Shown here one piece after another: positions 1 to 5,599 of a stretch of 10,030 bases of DNA. Source of the stretch: Chlorobiota bacterium (GTDB lineage Bacteria > Bacteroidota > Ignavibacteria > Ignavibacteriales > Ignavibacteriaceae); contig RHKR01000048.1 in the NCBI GenBank assembly GCA_008363265.1, forward strand, positions 1 to 10,030, given 5' to 3'. The translations under genes were made by a program, and so were the position numbers. Below the pieces are notes generated by a model. It made no database searches. It had not been told where the DNA came from and was given only the letters and a program-made list of their open reading frames with translations. Within the stretch, counting starts at the first letter, position 1. The number at the start of each line of letters is the position of its first letter.

Positions 1-1
1 G

Positions 2-337
2 AATGAGCCGAAAAAAGAGCACGGTAAAGAACACCACGAAGCTGCTGACACAACCAAAAAAGAAGCATGCTGCTCAGGTGAAGAAAAAGCAGATGATTGC
101 TGTTCAACCGAAGCCGGCGATGCTCACGAGCATGGTGACAAAGCCGTAAAGCAGGTTTGGAACACCGTTTGCCCGGTAAGCGGTGAGGCAATTGAAGCCG
201 GTTCACCAACTATCGAGCATGATGGTAAACTTGTAGCGCTCTGCTGCCCGGGCTGTGAAGCGAAATTCAAAAAAGACCCTGCCAAGTTCCTTAAGAATCT
301 CAGCCCTGACGGGAAGAAGTTTCTAAAAAAGAGCTAA
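2..337 (+). CDS. Cys/His-rich metal-binding protein with YHS/TRASH-like domain (5' partial)
   Basis: The reading frame is open from the window edge to TAA at 335-337, giving 111 visible residues; the true start lies upstream. The visible N-terminal part is very polar and rich in Lys, Glu and His, with two CC pairs (ACCSG and DCCST at about residues 23-24 and 33-34) and a HEH cluster. The C-terminal part, about residues 52-100, reads NTVCPVSGE, then ALCCPGCEAKFKKDP. This resembles the short zinc- or copper-binding YHS/TRASH class of domains found in heavy-metal handling proteins. I infer a periplasmic or envelope-associated metal sensor, chaperone or scavenger; any signal peptide or lipobox would be upstream and is not visible. 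The gene ends just before a hairpin terminator. The metal and partner are unknown. Confident that it is coding, moderate on the domain class. Confidence 0.8.
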   Translation, partial: NEPKKEHGKEHHEAADTTKKEACCSGEEKADDCCSTEAGDAHEHGDKAVKQVWNTVCPVSGEAIEAGSPTIEHDGKLVALCCPGCEAKFKKDPAKFLKNLSPDGKKFLKKS

Positions 338-355
338 AAGTTTCCTGATAAAATG

Positions 356-394
356 AAAAAAGGCTGCCCGATTGACCGGACAGCCTTTTTTTTT
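356..394. terminator. Bidirectional Rho-independent terminator
   Basis: An inverted repeat, AGGCTGCCCG / CGGACAGCCT (361-386), has one internal C/A mismatch and a 6-base ATTGAC loop. It is flanked by an A-run on the left (356-360) and a T-run on the right (387-394), so it can end transcription from either side. It sits between two convergent genes ending at 337 (+) and 412 (-), exactly where a shared terminator is expected. Confidence 0.9.
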
Positions 395-411
395 GTTTTG
401 TTAAGATTACG

Positions 412-1581
412 TCAGAACACGTTGTACTGAAGTGTGACTCCAAATGTTATATCTGTCGTCTTCAGCAGGCCGCTTCTGTAAAGTCCTCCCTGGATGCCGA
501 GGTTGATGTAGTTCTCAAGGTAGAAGATGAAACCGGCGGTCAGGTTGTGATCCATATAGCTGTCTTCATTTATCAGGAGGAATTTCGTGTTGCTTTTGAT
601 GAAGTTGAGCTTATAGCCCGCTATAAAATTGATCCTGTTACCGAGCTCATAGAAGTAGTCAGCTCCTGCGCTGGCAATGAATGTCTTGAAGAAAGTGGAA
701 TCAAACGGGGTGTTCACATTGAAATAGGCATTAACCTGCGAATTCCAACCGATCGGATTCGAGAATCTTCCGCCGACTGAGAGAGCGGGTGATCTGGTGT
801 CCGATCTGTCACGTGTGGAAAGATTAAAGAGGACACCGGCAGTAAGGTCCCAGCCGAAATATCTCTCGTTTACTTTCTCATTGATGCCTTTAAGCACCTG
901 CTGTGTTCTCAGGATACCAATGGCTCCGAGAGTGCCACCCTGAAGCAGACCGGTTGCTCTCATCTCTTTTTCGATATCCTCATACCAGTTTTTCTCGTAG
1001 GTGTCACCGAACACACCACGGTATTCAGCTTCCCTTTCGATGATATTTGCGATCCTGATCATGGTCTCTTTCGGGAGCCGTGCCGAGATCACACCTTCTT
1101 TCAACAGGTGGTCTTCAATTCTAACCGCTTTGGCAAGAGCCGTTGCGTTGATGTAACGACCATAACCGCCACCAACTGTCAGATTCGATTCGATCTGCTT
1201 GAAAGTGTTGGCATGCCTGAGATCGAGGGCACCGAATCCGAACCAGTCTTTGTCGTCAGCGAGATATTTTCTAATGCTTGGTCTGATCGAGATGTCGTGA
1301 TTGTAATCCGCGAAGTTCTTTCCGCCGGTAGCGTCGACATCAACGAAATAAGCGAAAGGGAGTGATGAATAGAAGTACCTGAATAGGGCCGTCGCGCTGG
1401 CATTGTTGGCTGTCACGTGTGTCGTCACAGAATCGGTACTCTGTGCAAAGTTGTAGCTTCCTGAAAGGCGGAGGATCTTTGCAGTACTAACGGGCACCTT
1501 ATAGTCGCTTACCGAAACATTTTGTGCCACAATAGTGCCTGTAAAAAGAATTACGGCGAAAAAAGTAACGAATTTCCGCAT
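412..1581 (-). CDS. Secreted or outer-membrane beta-barrel-like protein with central helical insert
   Basis: A 389-residue protein. The start is placed at ATG 1581-1579 because it gives a clean signal peptide (MRKFVTFFAVILFTGTIVAQ, probable cleavage after IVA) and has AAGGAG at good spacing. A 20-residue longer frame reads through the RBS and promoter and is unlikely. After the signal come alternating aromatic/polar stretches suggesting amphipathic beta strands at about residues 35-150 and 240-389. The protein ends in LQYNVF, a terminal aromatic residue typical of outer-membrane barrel proteins. The middle (about 150-240) differs: it is charged and helix-like, with an IEREAEY segment and a WYEDIEKEM segment. 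I do not recognise the family. The role may be structural, porin-like or adhesive. It converges on the upstream + gene and is divergent from the aldo/keto reductase. Confidence 0.8.
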   Translation of the reverse strand: MRKFVTFFAVILFTGTIVAQNVSVSDYKVPVSTAKILRLSGSYNFAQSTDSVTTHVTANNASATALFRYFYSSLPFAYFVDVDATGGKNFADYNHDISIRPSIRKYLADDKDWFGFGALDLRHANTFKQIESNLTVGGGYGRYINATALAKAVRIEDHLLKEGVISARLPKETMIRIANIIEREAEYRGVFGDTYEKNWYEDIEKEMRATGLLQGGTLGAIGILRTQQVLKGINEKVNERYFGWDLTAGVLFNLSTRDRSDTRSPALSVGGRFSNPIGWNSQVNAYFNVNTPFDSTFFKTFIASAGADYFYELGNRINFIAGYKLNFIKSNTKFLLINEDSYMDHNLTAGFIFYLENYINLGIQGGLYRSGLLKTTDITFGVTLQYNVF

Positions 1582-1586
1582 TTTGG

Positions 1587-1592
1587 CTCCTT
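1587..1592 (-). promoter_or_regulatory. Ribosome binding site for the beta-barrel gene
   Basis: On the - strand the sequence reads AAGGAG, 5 bases from the GCCAAA that precedes ATG at 1581. It is the strongest Shine-Dalgarno match near this gene and decides the start in favour of 1581 rather than the longer frame from 1641. Confidence 0.75.
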
Positions 1593-1618
1593 TTGGTTGT
1601 TTATTAAGATCAATAAAC

Positions 1619-1649
1619 CAAATTACGAATATTTCAAACAAATCGCAAA
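1619..1649 (-). promoter_or_regulatory. Putative Bacteroidota-type promoter for the beta-barrel gene
   Basis: Read on the - strand, TTTG (1649-1646) is followed after 20 bases by TAATTTG (1625-1619), close to the -33 TTTG / -7 TAnnTTTG pattern of Bacteroidota primary-sigma promoters but one base short in the -7 box. It would leave a leader of roughly 30 bases before the start codon at 1581. Motif match only. Confidence 0.35.
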
Positions 1650-1672
1650 TTTGACCACTTTATCTATCTTTG
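1650..1672 (+). promoter_or_regulatory. Putative promoter for the aldo/keto reductase operon
   Basis: TATCTTTG at 1665-1672 matches the Bacteroidota -7 consensus TAnnTTTG exactly and lies 32 bases before the start codon at 1705. The nearest TTTG (1650-1653) is only 11 bases upstream, shorter than the usual spacing of about 19, so the -33 element is uncertain. The CAAATTTG at 1646-1653 holds back-to-back TTTG motifs for both directions. Confidence 0.35.
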
Positions 1673-1694
1673 TTGTGGATTTTAAAAAATTTAC

Positions 1695-1698
1695 GGAG
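1695..1698 (+). promoter_or_regulatory. Ribosome binding site for the aldo/keto reductase
   Basis: GGAG lies 6 bases before ATG 1705. It supports this start over an in-frame ATG at 1522, which would run the protein back through the divergent promoter region and into the 5' end of the - strand gene. Confidence 0.6.
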
Positions 1699-1704
1699 AT
1701 TGAA

Positions 1705-2676
1705 ATGAGAAGTTGCCGGGTTGGAAAGTCGGATCTTGAAATATCAGAGATAAGTCTGGGTTGCTGGACCCTTGGTGGTCTGAACTGGGTTGACGGCACT
1801 CCCAATGGCTGGGCCAACGTCGATGAAAATGAGGTGGCCGAAGCGATCAACTACGCGATAGATCACGGTGTTACCCACTTTGACAACGCCGACGTCTACG
1901 GTAACGGCCGCGCCGAAAGGATGCTCGCAAAGATCCTGGGTGAAAGGACCAACAAGGTTACCATCGCAACGAAGATCGGTTGGTTCCGCGGCACAGCTGC
2001 TCATGCTTATGAACCGGCGCACATCCGGCACCAGTGTGAACAGTCGCTGATCAATCTAAGAAGGGATTTCATCGATCTCTACTATTTCCACCATGGCGAC
2101 TTTGGTCAGGATGATGTTTATCTCGATGACGCGATCGAAGTGATGTACCGTCTGAAAGAGGAGGGGAAGATCAGAGTGATCGGTCAGTCAGCCTATTCAC
2201 ACGAAAGATTTGCCACGCTCGGTCCGAAAGTTAAACCGGAGGCTTTCCAGAGTTCAGCCAGCGCCCTGGATGATAACAAACTCGTTCCCGGGACACCGAC
2301 TGCCGATACCATGAAAGAGCACAACATCTCTTTCGTCGCGTTCGGACCGGTTGCTCAGGGATTGCTTCTCGGGAAGTATTCGAAGGACAATCCTCCGAAG
2401 TTCGAACCGGGAGATCACCGGGCCAACGCACCGAGATTCTCTCCTGAGAACCTCGCGAAGCTTGAGCCCAAGATCGAAGCACTGAAGAAGCAGTTCGGTC
2501 CCACCGGAGAGGACCTTTCAAGGGTGGCACTCCAGTATCTTCTGAAGTACGACTCTGTCGCGGCGGTGATCCCCGGCTTCAGAAATCTCGCCCAGGTAAA
2601 GATGAATCTTCAGGCGGCCGACAAGCCTCTGACCGATGACGAGTTCAATTTTGTAAAATCAGTTTTTTCAGAGTAA
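1705..2676 (+). CDS. Aldo/keto reductase (NAD(P)H-dependent oxidoreductase)
   Basis: A 323-residue (beta/alpha)8 barrel of normal family length, predicted to be cytoplasmic and to reduce aldehydes or ketones with NAD(P)H. The N-terminus has the family opening LGCWTLGG. The catalytic tetrad is visible: D60 and Y65 in FDNADVYG, K90 in IATKIGW, and H119 in DLYYFHHGD. IRVIGQSAYS (about 147-155) and the FGPVAQGLLLGKYS segment (about 233-246) match the usual cofactor-side loops, and AAVIPGF (about 296-302) matches the C-terminal nucleotide-binding segment. It resembles the general-stress or YajO/AKR11-12-like branch, but the substrate cannot be read from sequence. The start at 1705 is chosen for the conserved N-terminus and the GGAG before it. 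The stop is 15 bases from the next gene, so the two are probably co-transcribed. Confidence 0.93.
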   Translation: MRSCRVGKSDLEISEISLGCWTLGGLNWVDGTPNGWANVDENEVAEAINYAIDHGVTHFDNADVYGNGRAERMLAKILGERTNKVTIATKIGWFRGTAAHAYEPAHIRHQCEQSLINLRRDFIDLYYFHHGDFGQDDVYLDDAIEVMYRLKEEGKIRVIGQSAYSHERFATLGPKVKPEAFQSSASALDDNKLVPGTPTADTMKEHNISFVAFGPVAQGLLLGKYSKDNPPKFEPGDHRANAPRFSPENLAKLEPKIEALKKQFGPTGEDLSRVALQYLLKYDSVAAVIPGFRNLAQVKMNLQAADKPLTDDEFNFVKSVFSE

Positions 2677-2691
2677 AGGAGAATTATAATA

Positions 2692-3177
2692 ATGTTCGAT
2701 TTCAGAGAACAACCATCAAAAGAGCCTAAAAAAAGGGAATATGAAGAGTCTGAGGAGCTGAAAGCCCTCGCGTCTAAAGTGATCTCAACTGAAAAGATCG
2801 ATATCATGCCCGCGCAGGTCGCATATCTTCTCGTCAGTCCGAACATCTCGAAGACGATTCCGAGCAAGACGCTAAAAACGAGCCCCGAGTTCAAGTTTTT
2901 CTCAGGTTACGACTATATAATCGAGATATCACTCGATCTATGGACGGCACTCGATGAAGCTGAGAGGTATATCCTGGTGCACCATCAGCTGCTTCATATT
3001 CTCCCTGTTATGAACGAGAAGAAGGGTGAATACGATTTCAAACTCCGCAAGCCTGATTTCGTGGCATTTAAATCGATTCTTGATAAATACGGTACGGACT
3101 GGAAGCAGAAGATCAGGCTCAGCCTCAGCTCGATGCACGGGCTGACACCGGCGCAGGAAGACGCAATAAAGATTTAG
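2692..3177 (+). CDS. Phage-metallopeptidase-like protein with altered zinc motif (HQLLH)
   Basis: A 161-residue protein with no signal peptide or membrane segment. AAAGGAG lies about 10 bases before the ATG. The N-terminal 25 residues are charged and probably flexible. The core has YDYIIEISLDLWTAL, then AERYILVHHQLLHI, then LRKPDFVAFKSILDKYGTDW. This order resembles the 'putative phage metallopeptidase' family, in which a helix carrying HELLHI is followed by a PD/HD-F-yG-W segment. The expected catalytic Glu is Gln99 here (codon CAG at 2986-2988), with His98 and His102 kept. It may therefore bind zinc without normal proteolysis, or have another role. The family call is from memory of motifs and is moderate. 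It follows the aldo/keto reductase by 15 bases and probably shares its transcript; nothing in that neighbour explains its job. Confidence 0.75.
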   Translation: MFDFREQPSKEPKKREYEESEELKALASKVISTEKIDIMPAQVAYLLVSPNISKTIPSKTLKTSPEFKFFSGYDYIIEISLDLWTALDEAERYILVHHQLLHILPVMNEKKGEYDFKLRKPDFVAFKSILDKYGTDWKQKIRLSLSSMHGLTPAQEDAIKI

Positions 3178-3266
3178 GAACCTAAGAACCTAAGAACCTA
3201 AAAACCTAAGAACTTAAGTTCATGAGTTCTTAAGTTCATGAGTTCATGAGTTCTTAAGTTCATGAT
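3173..3266 (+). repeat. Tandem array of 8-base units (CCTAAGAA / CTTAAGTT / CATGAGTT)
   Basis: From 3181 the sequence divides cleanly into 8-base units: CCTAAGAA, CCTAAGAA, CCTAAAAA, CCTAAGAA, CTTAAGTT, CATGAGTT, CTTAAGTT, CATGAGTT, CATGAGTT, CTTAAGTT, then a partial CATGAT. A degenerate unit (TTTAGGAA, 3173-3180) overlaps the stop codon of the preceding gene. The first four units are near-complements of the later TTCTTAAG phase, so the array can also fold as a long imperfect hairpin; GAACTTAAGTTC (3210-3221) is a perfect palindrome at the switch point. No CRISPR-like spacers are present. Confidence 0.9.
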
Positions 3267-3279
3267 GCGCCGCGGCGCA
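3266..3279. repeat. 14-base perfect GC palindrome
   Basis: TGCGCCGCGGCGCA is its own reverse complement and directly abuts the end of the octamer array. It is strikingly GC-rich within an AT-rich intergenic region. As RNA it could form a 5-bp stem with a CGCG loop, but no T-run follows, so it is not a standard terminator. It could be a protein-binding site. Confidence 0.6.
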
Positions 3280-3291
3280 CTTATGTTCCCG

Positions 3292-3313
3292 TTTTCTTTC
3301 ATATGAACGAAAA
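3292..3313. promoter_or_regulatory. 22-base near-perfect dyad (operator or weak terminator)
   Basis: The sequence centred on CATATG (3300-3305) pairs at 10 of 11 positions; the only mismatch is T3297/C3308. It lies about 60-80 bases before the ATP-grasp start codon and just upstream of the probable promoter, a plausible operator position. The T-rich stretch that follows (3316-3327) means it could instead be a weak AT-rich terminator for the preceding operon. Confidence 0.45.
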
Positions 3314-3324
3314 AGTTTTTATTT

Positions 3325-3356
3325 TTTGAACCGCGTTTTAATTTAATAATAATACT
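3325..3356 (+). promoter_or_regulatory. Possible promoter for the ATP-grasp gene
   Basis: TTTG (end of a T-run, 3325-3328) is followed by an AT-rich TAATAATAATACT (3344-3356), at roughly -33/-7 spacing. The -7 box does not match TAnnTTTG beyond the TA, so the call rests mainly on position and AT content upstream of the start at 3373. Confidence 0.3.
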
Positions 3357-3372
3357 AAAAAAGTTTGGCAAA

Positions 3373-4236
3373 ATGATAAAATTAGGATTAGTTACCTGCC
3401 GGGAGTTTCCCGGACTTACAGAGGATGATCAACTTTTAATTCCTGCCTTCAAAGAGAAGAAGATAATAGCCAAGCCGGTTATCTGGAATGACGGCCCCCT
3501 CCCTCCGAATGAATATGACCTGCTCATCATCAGGTCGCCGTGGGACTACTATCTTTCAACAGCCGAGTATATTGCCTGGATGAACAAAGCGGTCGCCGCA
3601 GGCTACAAAATACTTAATAAACCCGAAGTGATCAAGAAGAACATCCACAAGAGTTACATCAAAGAGCTTCAGCGCAGGGGTGTGCTTACCGCGGACACCA
3701 TGTTCATTCCCAAAAAGAGCATCTTGAAGCTTGAAGAGGTTTTTGAACGCAAGCGTTTCAGAAAAGTCGTGATCAAACCCGCCATTTCAGCAGGTGCTTA
3801 TGAGACTCATCTTGTTGCAAGAGAGGAAGCCGGACTTTTTAATGCCGTCGCGGCGCGGATCCTTGAATACGCCGATCTTATGATCCAGGATTATATCGAG
3901 GAAGTGGAGACGGAAGGTGAATACTCACTTGTTTTCTTCAATGGTGAGTACAGCCATGCCGTTCTTAAGATGGCGCAGAAGGGCGAATTCAGGACCCAAC
4001 CCGAATTCGGCGGTTCTATCAAAAGCGTAAAACCCCCTGCCGATCTGATCGATATCGCTTATGAGATCAACGATTCACTCGGTTTCGATACGCTCTATTC
4101 CCGTGTTGACGGTATCATGTCGAATGATGAGTTCAAACTGATCGAACTCGAGATGTTCGAACCGAGACTCTACTTCGCTCAGAACGAAAAATCCGTTAAA
4201 CGTTTTGTTGAAGCCGTGATCGAACGCGTAGGCTGA
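3373..4236 (+). CDS. ATP-grasp ligase, RimK/DcsG-like, substrate unknown
   Basis: A 287-residue cytoplasmic protein. The N-terminal about 85 residues form a Rossmann-like preATP-grasp part with RSPWDYYL and the FxxW-like YIAWMN. The central ATP-grasp fold has VVIKPAISAGAYETH (about 132-146), where the Lys and the small-residue loop would contact ATP, and MIQDYIEEVETEGEYSLVFF (about 171-190). The C-terminus has YSRVDGIMSNDEFKLIELEMFEPRLYF, the usual Mg2+-binding acidic pair of the E-x-E/EP type. This pattern is shared by free-standing ATP-grasp enzymes that join a carboxylate to an amine or thiol, including glutathione-synthetase-like enzymes and DcsG of D-cycloserine biosynthesis. No other cycloserine genes are present, so that product is not claimed. 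There is no clear Shine-Dalgarno before ATG 3373. It stands alone between a 195-base and a 73-base gap. Confidence 0.88.
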   Translation: MIKLGLVTCREFPGLTEDDQLLIPAFKEKKIIAKPVIWNDGPLPPNEYDLLIIRSPWDYYLSTAEYIAWMNKAVAAGYKILNKPEVIKKNIHKSYIKELQRRGVLTADTMFIPKKSILKLEEVFERKRFRKVVIKPAISAGAYETHLVAREEAGLFNAVAARILEYADLMIQDYIEEVETEGEYSLVFFNGEYSHAVLKMAQKGEFRTQPEFGGSIKSVKPPADLIDIAYEINDSLGFDTLYSRVDGIMSNDEFKLIELEMFEPRLYFAQNEKSVKRFVEAVIERVG

Positions 4237-4309
4237 TATTTAAATACTGATTTTTTCCACCGGTTTGAGTAAATTTTAGTTTTCGTTTCCAATTTATCGG
4301 ATCAGAAAT

Positions 4310-5599
4310 TTGAAATTACTCATACCGGTTCTGTTTTTTACCTGCACTCTCTTTTCCCAGAATTTCACCTGGACCGTTCTTCCTTTACCCACGACAAAAA
4401 CCGTTTACTCGATCGATTTCCGTGACAGCCTTTATGGTTTCGCAGCGGGTGATTCAGGCCTGGTGCTCAAGACTACAGATGGCGGTCACTCCTGGCAGGA
4501 TATTTCGGTTTCACGTAATTTGACCGTTTCTGATATAACTTTTACGAGTAAAACCACAGGTTTTGCTGTCGGTATCGATTTTGAAACTCCTCCTTTCGGC
4601 ACACTCTTTTTCAAGACCACCAACGGAGGTGACTCCTGGGTGGAAAGCCGTTACAGGGAGGACGAGGCCTACATGCTCGCCCTGCATTTCCTTGATTCGC
4701 TGAATGGTTGGACGAGCGGGCTTGAAGGTAAAATTGCGTACACCACCGATGGCGGCAGTGAATGGTACCCGGCACTCAACGACACAGCGGAGTTCACAAA
4801 TTTCCCTGTGCTCGGCTTTTCTTTTTATACAGATTCACTCGCGTTCGCCTTCGGCGGGCATATTGACATTGCGGGGGTTATCTGGCGAACGACCGATGGT
4901 GGACAGTATTGGAAATCGCACGGTGTGGGTCCCGAACCGATCAAGGGGATCATAGTTTTCGATTCACTAAATCTGCTCGGAATTGGTGGCGATTTCGAAT
5001 ACGGAACCGCGGTGGTGCGATCGACAGACAGCGGCCTGACGTGGGATTACAGGAGCCTTGATATTTTCGGTGTACCTTTTGGTCTTTCATTCCGGAATGC
5101 AACCGAAGTGTGGACCGCCCTCGGTTTTGCCGAAAAATTCATCTACAGCACGGACGTGGGGCAAAACTGGACCGAGGTGCCCTCACCCGACAGCGGTGTG
5201 GTTTACGATATACAATTTACCGATTCTGTAACCGGGTACACTGCCGGAAGGCTGGGGTATTTCGCGAAGTATTCCCGCACTACGGTCGGTATTGAAGACG
5301 GCGGATCACCCGCGTTGCCCGCGAATCATGCATTGGGGCAGAATTACCCGAATCCATTTAATCCCGTTACAGAGATCCCGGTTGAACTCTCTGAGGCGGC
5401 GACCATCAAACTCACAATATACGACATGAGGGGGCGTGAAGTGAGAGAGATAGCAGCAGGAAATTTTGATGCCGGAAACCACCTCTTCAGCTTTCAGTCT
5501 GAGGGAATACCTTCCGGGATCTACTTTTACCGACTCGAAATAACCGGGCAGTCGAACAAAAAAGAGTCGATCGTCCGGAAAATGGTCCTTCTAAAATGA
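4310..5599 (+). CDS. T9SS-exported BNR/YCF48-like beta-propeller protein
   Basis: A 429-residue secreted protein. The start is TTG at 4310: no in-frame ATG precedes it, and a signal peptide follows at once (MKLLIPVLFFTCTLFSQ, TTG read as Met). The body has six Asp-box repeats of the S/T-x-D-x-G-x-x-W type at about residues 55-62, 103-110, 145-152, 194-201, 238-245 and 280-287, with a degenerate seventh near 310-325, as expected for a six- or seven-bladed propeller of the YCF48/sialidase-repeat class. The C-terminal about 85 residues are a type A T9SS sorting domain: LGQNYPNPFNP (342-352), IKLTIYDMRGREV, GIYFYRLE and a basic KMVLLK end. It should be exported and anchored or released at the cell surface; the ligand or enzymatic function is unknown, and propellers alone can be purely structural. 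The stop overlaps the P450 start by 4 bases (ATGA). Confidence 0.93.
   Translation: MKLLIPVLFFTCTLFSQNFTWTVLPLPTTKTVYSIDFRDSLYGFAAGDSGLVLKTTDGGHSWQDISVSRNLTVSDITFTSKTTGFAVGIDFETPPFGTLFFKTTNGGDSWVESRYREDEAYMLALHFLDSLNGWTSGLEGKIAYTTDGGSEWYPALNDTAEFTNFPVLGFSFYTDSLAFAFGGHIDIAGVIWRTTDGGQYWKSHGVGPEPIKGIIVFDSLNLLGIGGDFEYGTAVVRSTDSGLTWDYRSLDIFGVPFGLSFRNATEVWTALGFAEKFIYSTDVGQNWTEVPSPDSGVVYDIQFTDSVTGYTAGRLGYFAKYSRTTVGIEDGGSPALPANHALGQNYPNPFNPVTEIPVELSEAATIKLTIYDMRGREVREIAAGNFDAGNHLFSFQSEGIPSGIYFYRLEITGQSNKKESIVRKMVLLK

Noticed and set aside
1522..1704. N-terminal extension of the aldo/keto reductase from ATG 1522
   Set aside because: It would overlap the divergent gene's start and the promoter region, the residues do not resemble the family, and a GGAG precedes the conserved start at 1705.
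3173..3266. CRISPR array
   Set aside because: The units are 8 bases with no spacers and no cas genes nearby; it is a simple tandem repeat.
3373..4236. D-cycloserine biosynthesis locus
   Set aside because: Only a DcsG-like ATP-grasp protein is present; no other genes of that pathway are in the window.
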